Of a DNA stretch of 64,000 bases, positions 36,337-44,735 are shown piece after piece (within the stretch, counting starts at the first letter, position 1; every line of letters begins with the position of its first letter). Source of the stretch: Falsiroseomonas algicola. GTDB lineage: Bacteria > Pseudomonadota > Alphaproteobacteria > Acetobacterales > Acetobacteraceae. A program made the position numbers and the translations under genes. The stretch is from the NCBI RefSeq assembly GCF_011040385.1, contig NZ_JAAIKB010000016.1, positions 1 to 64,000 on the forward strand, given 5' to 3'. Under the pieces are notes generated by a model, which made no database searches, had not been told where the DNA came from, and saw only the letters and a program-made list of their open reading frames with translations.

Positions 36337-37251
36337 TTGGACAAAGTGCCGGCTAACGACGTCGCACCGGGCTTTGCGCAGACACTAGCAGGCTGGAAGC
36401 AGGGCGATGCCGTCGTCGAGGCGGGATTGCTCTTCTTCCACTTGGCCGATTTGTCATGTCCGCTCACAGCGGCCTCGCGGGAAGAGGCGTGCATTCAGCC
36501 TCCTGAGCCGAGCGACCCTTTGGCCGCTGTAGCATCAAGCCCGCAAGGCTTGGTGGTTGTGACCCAAACCTGTGACATAGTGCGAAACTGGGACAAGAGG
36601 CCCTACGTCGAAGTATCTCCGCTCGTCAGGGTCGATCCACACACGCTTGAGGAGATCAGGAAAGCACGCCGGCCCCAATACGCCTATCTGCCGGGCCTTG
36701 CAGACAAGGGCCTCGTGGCTGATCTCGATCAGACAATGACTATCGAGAAGGCTGTGCTTGCACCAATGACGCCAGTGCGTGTGGCTGGATGCGTCACAGA
36801 TCAAGATCGGCGGGAGTTCTCTCAAGCTTTGGCCCGGAAGCGCCAGCGCCCAGCTTTCCCTAACGACTTCAACAGCGCTGCTACAAAGCTGACTGGGCGC
36901 ATCAAAGAGAAACACAACAAGGGGACACCTGAAGGAGAGTTTGCCCGAGCGCTCTCTGAAATCAGAGTGCGGGCTGCACCGAGTTGGGATGCTCAAGAAG
37001 TCAGACTAACGTTTTATCTCATTCTCGATCGGGACCTTGCGTCGGAGTGTGAAGGTTCGCCCTACGCGCTAATCAGACCCAACGAGCAGGATTATGAGCA
37101 AGCAAAATCTTGGATAGTACTCTTCGCCGCAAACAAAAAATTTGTTTTGGATAAGGATGAGCCTTGGCGCCTGTGCTTTTTGGCGGATCTGAGTGCAGAA
37201 GAGTATGTTTATAGTGATCGGTTAGATTTGGACGATCTATCTGCTGGTTAA
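36337..37251 (+). CDS. Hypothetical protein with QTCDIV motif, third gene of the cassette
   Basis: A 304-aa protein I cannot assign. Its N-terminal half has a striking motif LVVVTQTCDIVRNWDKRPYVEVSPLV (~72-97), followed by a helical middle (KARRPQYAYLPGLADKGLVADLDQTMTIEKAVL) and a charged C-terminus ending in EEYVYSDRLDLDDLSAG. The Cys in QTCD might be catalytic or metal-binding, but that is a guess. The start is probably TTG 36337 (after AAGG) or GTG 36346. It follows the HTH gene by 6 bases, so the three genes form one operon. Codon use is visibly less GC-biased, with AAA and TTT codons common. Confidence 0.65.
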   Translation: MDKVPANDVAPGFAQTLAGWKQGDAVVEAGLLFFHLADLSCPLTAASREEACIQPPEPSDPLAAVASSPQGLVVVTQTCDIVRNWDKRPYVEVSPLVRVDPHTLEEIRKARRPQYAYLPGLADKGLVADLDQTMTIEKAVLAPMTPVRVAGCVTDQDRREFSQALARKRQRPAFPNDFNSAATKLTGRIKEKHNKGTPEGEFARALSEIRVRAAPSWDAQEVRLTFYLILDRDLASECEGSPYALIRPNEQDYEQAKSWIVLFAANKKFVLDKDEPWRLCFLADLSAEEYVYSDRLDLDDLSAG

Positions 37252-37346
37252 GATTTCTTCTGATGCTATCCCTTGCAATGCGCGAATCGAAAACAACTCA
37301 GCCCCTTTGCTGGCCAGTTGAGACCATTGCCAGCACTACACAATGA

Positions 37347-37363
37347 CACTACAAGATAGTGTG
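37347..37363. repeat. Short inverted repeat at the right end of the cassette
   Basis: ACACTA-CAAGA-TAGTGT lies ~95 bases past the last cassette gene, within AT-rich sequence that switches abruptly to GC-rich DNA at ~37410. It could be a weak terminator or a recombinase half-site pair. I found no matching copy left of the recombinase gene. Confidence 0.35.
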
Positions 37364-37465
37364 GTAGCGATCTGCAAGTAACTGATTTTGTTCGCGGTGA
37401 CGGGGAGACTGGAGTATCCCACCCACTCCCCCGCCGCCCCCATCTGCCCTACCTCTCTCCCATCC

Positions 37466-38200
37466 ATGCTCCCCCCCACCCAGCTCCCGCTCCCCCTCGC
37501 GCGCCCGCCTTCCTCCGCCCGCGCGGACTGGGTCCCCGATGCCTCGAATGCGGAGGCCCTGGCCTGGCTCGCCGATCCCGTCCCCTGGCCGCTCCATCGC
37601 CTCGCCCTCTTCGGCCCCGCCGGCACCGGCAAGACCCATCTGCTGCGCATCGCCGCCGCCGATCACGGCTGGCGGCTGATGGAGGGTGCGGCCCTCACCC
37701 CCGACCTCGCCTTGGCCCCCGCGCCCGGCACGGCGCTCGATGCCGCGGACCAGGCGGACCAGGAAGCGCTCTTCCACCTCATCAACCAGGCCGCCGCCAC
37801 CGGCGCGCCGCTGCTGATGGCCGCCCGCCTGCCCCCCGCGCGCTGGCCGACCACGCTGCCCGACCTCGCCAGCCGGCTCCGCGCCACCCACGCCGTCGCC
37901 CTTCACGAACCCAGCGACACGCTCCTCGCCGCCCTGCTCGCAAAGCACCTGGCCGACCGCCAGCTCCGCCTCGATGCCGCCGTGCAGGCCTGGCTCCTCG
38001 CCCGCCTGCCGAGGGACGCCGCCAGCCTCGCCGCCGCCATCGCGACCCTGGATGAGGCCGCGCTCGCCCATTCCGCCCCCATCACCCGCCCCTTCGCCCG
38101 CCAGGTGCTCGGCGCCCGGCTGGGGCTGGAGGACGCCGAAGATGACCGTTTCGGGAATGATCCCCCCGAAACCTCCCCGGAGGGCCCGGTCCCGGGCTAG
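37466..38200 (+). CDS. hdaA: DnaA-homologue/HdaA-like regulatory ATPase
   Basis: A 244-aa protein resembling Hda/HdaA, which stimulates ATP hydrolysis by DnaA to prevent re-initiation. The N-terminal QLPLPLARPPSSARADWV contains the clamp-binding-like QLPL motif. The P-loop is LFGPAGTGKTHLLRIAA, followed by a sensor-type segment LLMAARLPPARWPTTLPDLASRLRA. The C-terminal lid is short and no DNA-binding domain IV is present. The start at ATG 37466 is the one beginning with the QL[PS]L element. ppk follows 9 bases downstream. Confidence 0.85.
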   Translation: MLPPTQLPLPLARPPSSARADWVPDASNAEALAWLADPVPWPLHRLALFGPAGTGKTHLLRIAAADHGWRLMEGAALTPDLALAPAPGTALDAADQADQEALFHLINQAAATGAPLLMAARLPPARWPTTLPDLASRLRATHAVALHEPSDTLLAALLAKHLADRQLRLDAAVQAWLLARLPRDAASLAAAIATLDEAALAHSAPITRPFARQVLGARLGLEDAEDDRFGNDPPETSPEGPVPG

Positions 38201-38209
38201 TCTCCGCCC

Positions 38210-40372
38210 ATGGACACGCACGCCCCCGCCGAGCCCGCGACCCTCGCCCCCGAGAGCCCGCACCGCTTCATCAACCGCGAACTGTCCTGGCTCGCCTTCA
38301 ACACCCGCGTGCTGGAGGAAGCGGCCAACCCCCGCCACCCGCTGCTGGAACGGCTCCGCTTCGTCGCCATCAGTGCCTCCAACCTCGATGAATTCTACTC
38401 CGTCCGCGTCGCCGGCCTGATCGGCCAGGACCGCGCCGGCATCTCCACCCCCTCGCCGGATGGCCTGACCCCCGCCCAGCAACTGGCCGCCATCCACGGC
38501 ACGGCGCAGGGTCTCATCGCCGCCCAGCAATCCGCCTGGCATGAGCTGCGCGGCCTCCTCGCCACCGCCGGCCTCGTCGTCAGCGACCCCGAAAGCCTCT
38601 CCCCCGCCGATCGCGAATGGCTGGAGGGGTGGTTCATGGACCGCGTCTTCCCCGTCCTGACGCCCTTGGCCGTGGACCCGGCGCACCCCTTCCCCTTCAT
38701 CGCCAATTTGGCGCTCTGCATGGTCCTGAAGCTGGTGAGGGAGGAGGATGGCGGCACCATGCGCGCGCTGCTGCCGCTGCCCCCCCAGGTGGACCGCTTC
38801 ATCCGCCTGCCCGCGACGCCGGACCGCGCCATCCGCTTCGTGATGCTGGAGGATTTGATCGTCCTCTTCCTCCGCCGCCTCTTCCCCGGCTTCATCACCG
38901 CGGAACACGGCCTCTTCCGCCTTATCCGCGACACCGATGTGGAGTTCGAGGAGGAGGCCGAGGACCTGGTCCGCAGCTACGAGACCGCGCTGAAGCGCCG
39001 CCGCCGCGGCCGCGCCATCCTGCTCTCCGTCGATGCCCGCATGTCACCCGACATGATCGACCTCGTCGCTCGCGAACTCGACGCCGATCGCCACAACGTC
39101 TTCACCCTCGATGGCCTGCTCGGCGTCACGGACCTCAAGCAGCTGATCGTGGATGACCGCCCCGACCTGCTCTTCACCCCCTACACGCCGCGCTTCCCCG
39201 AACGGATCCTGGATTTCGGCGGAGACTGCTTCGCCGCCATCGCGGCCAAGGACATCGTCGTCCACCACCCCTACGAATCCTTCGACGTCGTCGTCCAGTT
39301 CCTTCGCCAGGCCGCGCGGGACCCCAACGTCGTCGCCATCAAGCAGACGCTCTACCGCACCACGCGCGACAGCCCCATCGCGAAGGCCCTGATCGAGGCC
39401 GCGGAATCCGGCAAATCCGTCACCGGCATCGTCGAGATCAAGGCCCGCTTCGATGAGGAGCGGAACATCGCCCTCGCCCGCGAACTCGAAGCCGCCGGCG
39501 TCCAGGTCGTCTACGGCTTCGTCGAACTCAAGACCCACGCCAAGGTCTCGCTCGTCGTCCGCCGCGAACGCGACGCACTCCGCAGCTACGCCCATTTCGG
39601 CACCGGCAACTACCACCCGATCACGGCGCGCATCTACACGGACCTGTCCTTCTTCACCGCCGACCCGGCGCTCACGCGCGACGCCGCCAAGCTCTTCAAC
39701 TACATGACCGGCTACGCCCGGCCCGAGACGATGGAAGGCCTCGCCTTCGCCCCCCTCACCATCCGCCCCGCCCTCCTCGGCCTCATCGACCGGGAGATCG
39801 CCTTCGCCCGCGAAGGCAAGCCCGCCGCCATCTGGCTCAAGATGAACTCCCTGGTCGACGAGCAGCTGATCGACAGCCTCTACCGCGCCTCCCAGGCCGG
39901 GGTGAAAGTGGATTGCGTCGTCCGCGGCATCTGCTGCCTCCGCCCCGGCGTGCCCGGCCTGTCGGAGACCATCCGCGTCAAATCCATCGTCGGCCGCTTC
40001 CTCGAACACTCCCGCATCTACGTCTTCGGCAACGGCCACCGCCTGCCATCCCGCCGCGCCCGCGTCTTCATCAGCAGCGCCGACCTCATGGCCCGCAACA
40101 TGGACTGGCGCGTGGAGACCATGGTCCCGATCGAGAATGCGACCGTCCACGCCCAGATCCTCGACCAGGTGATGGTGGTGAATCTTCAGGACAGCATGCA
40201 AAGCTGGCAACTCGGCCCCGACGGCACCTATCGCCGCCTGCCGCCCGGTGCCAAACCCGTCTCCGCCCACGAGTATTTCATGACCAACCCCTCCCTCTCC
40301 GGCCGCGGCAGCGCGCTTCAACAACGCCCCGCCGCCCGCCGGTCGCGCCAGGACCGCGTGGCCCAGGACTGA
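38210..40372 (+). CDS. ppk: Polyphosphate kinase 1
   Basis: A 720-aa enzyme that polymerises the gamma-phosphate of ATP into polyphosphate. All four PPK1 regions are visible: N-terminal [20 protein letters not shown] and [17 protein letters not shown], the middle domain, the phospholipase-D-like C1 domain with [24 protein letters not shown] (autophosphorylated His region) and C2 with [32 protein letters not shown]. The length is normal. It is paired with ppx downstream. Confidence 0.97.
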   Translation: MDTHAPAEPATLAPESPHRFINRELSWLAFNTRVLEEAANPRHPLLERLRFVAISASNLDEFYSVRVAGLIGQDRAGISTPSPDGLTPAQQLAAIHGTAQGLIAAQQSAWHELRGLLATAGLVVSDPESLSPADREWLEGWFMDRVFPVLTPLAVDPAHPFPFIANLALCMVLKLVREEDGGTMRALLPLPPQVDRFIRLPATPDRAIRFVMLEDLIVLFLRRLFPGFITAEHGLFRLIRDTDVEFEEEAEDLVRSYETALKRRRRGRAILLSVDARMSPDMIDLVARELDADRHNVFTLDGLLGVTDLKQLIVDDRPDLLFTPYTPRFPERILDFGGDCFAAIAAKDIVVHHPYESFDVVVQFLRQAARDPNVVAIKQTLYRTTRDSPIAKALIEAAESGKSVTGIVEIKARFDEERNIALARELEAAGVQVVYGFVELKTHAKVSLVVRRERDALRSYAHFGTGNYHPITARIYTDLSFFTADPALTRDAAKLFNYMTGYARPETMEGLAFAPLTIRPALLGLIDREIAFAREGKPAAIWLKMNSLVDEQLIDSLYRASQAGVKVDCVVRGICCLRPGVPGLSETIRVKSIVGRFLEHSRIYVFGNGHRLPSRRARVFISSADLMARNMDWRVETMVPIENATVHAQILDQVMVVNLQDSMQSWQLGPDGTYRRLPPGAKPVSAHEYFMTNPSLSGRGSALQQRPAARRSRQDRVAQD

Positions 40373-40404
40373 CGCGAACCGAGACCGATCAGGACAGACC
40401 CCGC

Positions 40405-41904
40405 TTGGACCTCACCCCCCCGACCCATCCCCCCCGCTTCGGTGTCGTCGACCTCGGCTCCAACTCCGTCCGCCTCGTCATCTTCGAAGGCCTGACCCGC
40501 AATCCCCTGCCCATCTTCAACGAGAAGGCGGTCCTCGGCCTCGGCCGCGGCCTGCAGAACACCGGCCGCCTGAACGAGGCCGCGATCGACCCGGCGCTGA
40601 CCGTCATGGCCCGCTACGCCGCCGTGGCCCGCGCCATGGGCGCCAACCCCGTCCAGGTCATCGCCACCGCCGCGGCGCGGGACGCGGAGAACGGCCCCGC
40701 CTTCATCGACGCCATCCGCACCCGCCTGCCGGACCTGCCCGTCCGCGTCCTGACCGGGGAGGAGGAAGGCCGCCTTTCCGCCGACGGCGTCTTCCTGGGC
40801 TTCCCGGAAGCCGATGGCATCCTGGGCGACCTCGGCGGCGGCTCCCTCGAACTCGTGGACCTCAAGGGCGGCCACGCCGGCCACGCCGCCTCCCTCCCCA
40901 TCGGCGCCATCCGCCTGGCTGACCGCGCGGGCGGAGACCCCATCCGCGCCCGCGCCATCGTGGAAGCCGACCTCGCCCGCGTGCCGTGGCTCAAGCAGGG
41001 GGAGGGCAGGGACCTCTACCTCGTCGGCGGCGCCTGGCGCGCCCTGGCCCGCATGCACATCGCCCAGACCAGCTACCCCCTCTCCATCGTCCACCACTAC
41101 GTGCTGCGACGGGAGGAAGCCCGGGACCTCGCCGGCCTAGTCGCCCAATCCCCCCGCAAGGTACTCGAGAAGATCCCCGGCGCCCCCGCGAAACGCCTCG
41201 GCGACATGCCCTTCGCCGCCATCGCACTCCGCCGCCTGCTGCGCGCCACCGGCGCCCGCCGCGTCGTCTTCTCCGCCAACGGCCTCCGCGAAGGCTGGTA
41301 CGCCAGCCTCCTCCCCACCCCCATCCGGCAGGAGGAACCGCTGCTGGCCGCCGGCCGGGACCTGGCACTGCGCTGGGGCCGCGACGCCGCCCTCGCCCCC
41401 GCCCTCCTCGCCTGGACCCACCCGCTGTTCGAGGGCGAAACCCCGGACCAGTCCGACCTCCGCGAAGCCTCCTGCTGGATCGCCGACATCGGCAGCCACG
41501 ACCACCCGGACTACCGCGCCGAGCAGGCCTTCTACCGCGTGCTCCGCCAGCCCGGCGTCGGCCTGGACCACCACCAGCGCGCCTTCCTGGCCATGGTCGT
41601 CGCCCTTCGCTACGAAGCCGACACCACCATGGGCTTCCTGAGCACCGCCCGCGTGCTGCTGGACCCCGCCGCCGTGAAACGCGCCGAGATCCTGGGCGCC
41701 GCCCTGCGCCTGGCCTTCACCCTGTCAGGCGGCACCCCCGTCCTGCTGCGCGGCACCTCCCTGCGGCGCCACGGCGCCGAACTGCAGCTGAGACTCGTGG
41801 AAGGCAGCGGCGTCTTCGCCGGCGAAAGCGTCCAGCGAAGGTTGGACGCGTTGGCTGCGGCGCTGGGCCTGACCGCGACGGTGGAGGTATCAGCGGCCGG
41901 GTAG
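40405..41904 (+). CDS. ppx: Exopolyphosphatase/pppGpp phosphatase family
   Basis: A 499-aa ASKHA-fold phosphatase that degrades polyphosphate from its ends and may act on pppGpp. Motifs are FGVVDLGSNSVRLVIFEG (phosphate 1), VRVLTGEEEGRLSADGV and GILGDLGGGSLELVDL (phosphate 2). A helical C-terminal domain follows. It begins at TTG 40405 behind AGGACAG, 32 bases after ppk, giving the usual synthesis/degradation pair. Confidence 0.93.
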   Translation: MDLTPPTHPPRFGVVDLGSNSVRLVIFEGLTRNPLPIFNEKAVLGLGRGLQNTGRLNEAAIDPALTVMARYAAVARAMGANPVQVIATAAARDAENGPAFIDAIRTRLPDLPVRVLTGEEEGRLSADGVFLGFPEADGILGDLGGGSLELVDLKGGHAGHAASLPIGAIRLADRAGGDPIRARAIVEADLARVPWLKQGEGRDLYLVGGAWRALARMHIAQTSYPLSIVHHYVLRREEARDLAGLVAQSPRKVLEKIPGAPAKRLGDMPFAAIALRRLLRATGARRVVFSANGLREGWYASLLPTPIRQEEPLLAAGRDLALRWGRDAALAPALLAWTHPLFEGETPDQSDLREASCWIADIGSHDHPDYRAEQAFYRVLRQPGVGLDHHQRAFLAMVVALRYEADTTMGFLSTARVLLDPAAVKRAEILGAALRLAFTLSGGTPVLLRGTSLRRHGAELQLRLVEGSGVFAGESVQRRLDALAAALGLTATVEVSAAG

Positions 41905-42420
41905 GTTCCCGAGGTGGACGACACTAACTTACCCGGAGTAGCAAAGGCGCCGCGGAGGCGAGCGGCGTCGCTACCCTCCGCCGAAAGCGCAGTTTCTGCT
42001 TGCGCGACCAAGTGCCCGGAAAGAACCGATCGTTGAAGTAGCGTCGGCGGCCCCGTTGTTAAGCAACTCGCCGCTCAAGCAACCAGCGCCTCGATCATGG
42101 CGCTGATAACTAAATTAGCGCTTTCAACACCGCGCCGCGAAGACTAGCGTCCTGGATCGATTCTGAGCGAGGGCCTCAGCGATCCAACGTTTCGGCTGCC
42201 CCGATGCGATGTGCTGAAGATGTGTCCTGAACCGAACAGACGGCCGGCGTTGTGTCGGGCAGACCGTCCAGAAAGCGCTCGTGGAGGGGGTGGGAGCTGC
42301 CACCCGCTCTCCCGTCTACACAAAGCGGCGTTCAAGTGGTCAAGGATGCCACCGACGTCCCTTTGGGTTCCGACCCCGCCAGTCGATACCCGATGGATAA
42401 GTGCGATCCCAACCGACGGA
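41905..42420. other. 516-base intergenic stretch without recognisable gene
   Basis: Codon-like structure stops after ppx. The sequence is moderately GC-rich with AT-richer patches (GATAACTAAATTAGCG ~42107). I see no RNA gene, convincing ORF or insertion-sequence end. Confidence 0.5.
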
Positions 42421-42591
42421 TCACTTCCCAGAAGACGCCAGTGCAGCGTCCAGCAGTCGTGCCATGTCGTCGAGCAAGCGGGCGGCGAGGTCGTCGCCGG
42501 TGCTGGCGGCCTGATGTCCAAGGTCATTCAGAAGAGAAATGATCTTCTGGCGGCTCTCGGTCCGATCCGAGGGAACTCGCAACGCGGGCAT
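42421..42591 (-). CDS. Small hypothetical protein, 56 aa
   Basis: Starts at ATG 42591 behind a good AGGAGA site (7-base spacing) and stops at 42421. The protein begins MPALRVPSDRTESRQKIISL and continues with an amphipathic helical C-terminus (DDLAARLLDDMARLLDAALA). It has no TM segment and is predicted mostly helical, so it could be a small regulator or antitoxin-like partner. It is divergent from the 81-aa ORF at 42880. I do not recognise a family. Confidence 0.5.
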   Translation of the reverse strand: MPALRVPSDRTESRQKIISLLNDLGHQAASTGDDLAARLLDDMARLLDAALASSGK

Positions 42592-42796
42592 GTCCGTGTC
42601 TCCTATTTTAGGTGTCGGTGGCTGTGTCCCCTCCCAACGCTAATCCAGACGATCATCCTGCGGGAAGACTTGAGACGAAAATCAACCTGAGGGTGATAGC
42701 GGGTGGAGGGCGGGTGGGGCATGGAGAAGGCCCCAGACCAACCAAAAAAAGCGTTAACGACGAAAAAATAAGAACTTTTTCATGCGAATCGACCCT

Positions 42797-42839
42797 CGAT
42801 GTTAATTATTGACGCGACGTCACGCGCTTAATCACATCG
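42797..42839 (+). promoter_or_regulatory. Nested dyad and possible promoter before the 81-aa ORF
   Basis: CGATGT (42797) pairs with ACATCG (42834), enclosing TGACG-CGA-CGTCA (42810-42822). A TTGACG -35-like box is at 42809, but the -10 is poor. This AT-richer intergenic region separates two divergent small ORFs and would be a natural shared operator. Confidence 0.35.
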
Positions 42840-42879
42840 TCGATTTTATCTCATTCGAACAATAAACAGGGGAGAGCCA

Positions 42880-43125
42880 ATGCAATCTGATACAGAAGTC
42901 AAAGATATGGTGCGCAAGTTCAGTGAACTGATCCTCGCAGAGGCAGTCCAGCACCGAGAGCCTTGCGATTACCTCTCGGGCTTGACTATCCAGATAGAGC
43001 GTACGCTCCAGCAAGCGGCTGGATATAGCGTTGATGTTGTAGCTGATATTGAATCCCGGGCCGTGGTCGCAGCTGCCTTCGGGTCTGCCTTGGCGCTGAT
43101 CCGGAAGCGGCTGGGCTGCGAGTGA
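42880..43125 (+). CDS. Small hypothetical protein, 81 aa
   Basis: Starts at ATG 42880 behind GGGGAGAG. The sequence MQSDTEVKDMVRKFSELILA...RKRLGCE is soluble, helical and acidic/basic balanced, with a hydrophobic central part (YSVDVVADIESRAVVAAAFGSALALI). No family is recognised. Codon use is less GC-biased than in ppx, consistent with acquired DNA. The ribosome site and the absence of any better frame support it as a real gene. Confidence 0.55.
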   Translation: MQSDTEVKDMVRKFSELILAEAVQHREPCDYLSGLTIQIERTLQQAAGYSVDVVADIESRAVVAAAFGSALALIRKRLGCE

Positions 43126-43962
43126 GAAGAGTGTTGCCCTTTTGCCGCACCATCGCGGAAACGTGATCAAAAAAAAGTTACTCAACTGAACCAGCTGGCC
43201 TGGTACTTGCCGATGCTGCCGTCGATTGCTCAATAAGTTGTTCAGTTTGTGTATTTTTCGCGCTCTGATTGCATTTTGAGGTGGATTTCGCGGTTGGCGT
43301 GTGCAATTTACGGTCCGTCATTCCAACACAACGCGGCGCCGGCCACTGGCGCGGATCTCGCTTGGCCGCGTCAGCAACACCCTGTCCTTCCCGCCGCCGT
43401 CAGTTTCGCCGCAGCCGTGGCGGGCCTCGACGTGCCGGTGGACCCGAGTCAGCCTGCGGGGGCACCCCAAGACGCACTGCACAGGCGACCGCTTGGCATC
43501 CGTTGAGACCTCGCACGTCACTACCGGAGGGGCTCCGGGCTGCCTGCTCTCTCCACGATGGCGTCTGCCCAGGTCAGGTGTCAGTGGCCTGGATCAAGGG
43601 AACCGCCCTGCTGCACGGCGTATGCCTAACCGAGTGGCAACCGATCAGCAGAGCTACCAAGCCGGAATCAGGGCTCCATCCCGATCCCTCGGTGCCAGGA
43701 TGTTCGTTCGCCGACGCCGCCGAGAGGGATATCCGTCGCGGAGGCGATGCCTCGGGTGGCGTCCAAGCGCTAACCGGAGATGATTCCCTGCGGCTGCCCC
43801 GCCAACATTGCGGAACGTGAAAGTCGACCCGACCACCTGAGCGGATATCCGTGTCGCAGTACCGTCAGCCCCTTAGCTGCTGGACGCCCCGATATTTGGA
43901 CATGGCAATCAAGAAAAAAAGCCTGTACTCTGGTAAAGCTGACTGCACCGGAGTGCAACACC
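43126..43962. other. 837-base region without a supportable gene
   Basis: Several overlapping frames stay open (e.g. 43269-43820) but none has family resemblance or a ribosome site. The left end is AT-rich and holds an inverted pair AACTGAAC (43184) / GTTCAGTT (43240). The rest may be decayed mobile DNA leading into the transposase remnant. Confidence 0.45.
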
Positions 43963-44607
43963 ATGCTCCCCCTCCGCCCCACCCCCTCCCACCCCTGGTC
44001 TCCCCTGACCGACGCGGAGCGGCACGTCCTCGAACCCTATCTCCTCCCGCAGAAGCCCAAGACCGGCCGTCCCCCGCGCAATCGCCGCGCCATCTGGGAT
44101 GCCATCTTCTGAGTTGCCTGTTCGGACCGGCCCTGGATCGCGCTGCCGGCGGAGCTCGGGCGGCCGGACACGGCCCATAGCGCGCTGATCTATGTCGCCA
44201 GGAATGGAGTCCTGGCGCGGCTCCTGATCGCGGCGTCCCGGCATCCGCTCTCGGACCCGGCGATGGAGTGCCTGGAATATCGCATCGCCTGCGCCTTCCG
44301 TCGGGCGGCGCGGCAATTGATGCCGGAGGATCTGGTGATGGCGCGCACGCTCGGCATGGCCACGGCCCTGCCTTTCCAACCCGATGCGATCCCGCCGCCC
44401 GATACGCCGGAGGCACCGCCCACGCCCGATGGGACGCGCCTCGTCCCGCGCATCCCGCGCCGGGCGCTGCGTGGCTTGCCGCCGCCGCGCCTGCCGAAGC
44501 GCCCTTCGGCGCGTCTGCTGGCGCCGGTCCCGCTGTTGCCGATCGCGCGCGGCCCGGCGATCCGTCGCCGCTGCGGACTCGGTGCTAAACGTCCTAAAAC
44601 GGCTTAA
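43963..44607 (+). pseudogene. IS5-like (DUF4096-type) transposase N-terminal protein, interrupted by a TGA
   Basis: The frame from ATG 43963 reads HPWSPLTDAERHVLEPYLLPQKPKTGRPPRNRRAIWDAIF, the helix-turn-helix N-terminus of IS5-family transposases. An in-frame TGA (44110-44112) follows, after which the same frame continues with matching sequence (VACSDRPWIALPAELGRPDTAHSALIYVAR...) to a TAA at 44607. No DDE catalytic domain follows; stand-alone proteins of this shape are common in Acetobacteraceae. The stop makes it a probable pseudogene. No terminal inverted repeats were seen. Confidence 0.7.
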
Positions 44608-44658
44608 TCGGCTAAAACCATAGTAGTGTTTTAGTGGCCCCTCCGCCACACACACGCG

Positions 44659-44725
44659 CCCCTTGAAAGGGGTCGCGAGGGGCCGCTGCCCCTCGCCGGG
44701 GTGCCCGAGGGGCAGCGCCCCTCGG
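44659..44725. repeat. Three consecutive GC hairpins before rnd
   Basis: CCCCTT-GA-AAGGGG (44659-44672), GCGAGGGGC-CGCT-GCCCCTCGC (44675-44696) and CCGAGGGGC-AGC-GCCCCTCGG (44705-44725) are perfect stems. They lie 11 bases downstream of the rnd stop (minus strand). No U-tract follows, so they may be a REP-type or Rho-assisted transcript end. Confidence 0.65.
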
Positions 44726-44735
44726 CCTTAACGCT

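Noticed and set aside
37252-37465. A tRNA or tRNA fragment as an attachment site at the right edge of the island
   Set aside because: I could not fold a cloverleaf or see a TTCGA-type T loop with matching arms.
42144-42527. A 127-codon minus-strand frame
   Set aside because: It overlaps the better-supported 56-aa ORF in another frame, lacks a ribosome site and has low-complexity composition.
43269-43820. Overlapping open frames 43249-43836 on both strands
   Set aside because: None has a ribosome site or family resemblance, and they overlap each other in several frames.
44110-44112. TGA as a selenocysteine or recoded codon in the transposase
   Set aside because: No SECIS-like hairpin directly follows, and the family has no selenoprotein members that I know of; a nonsense mutation is simpler.
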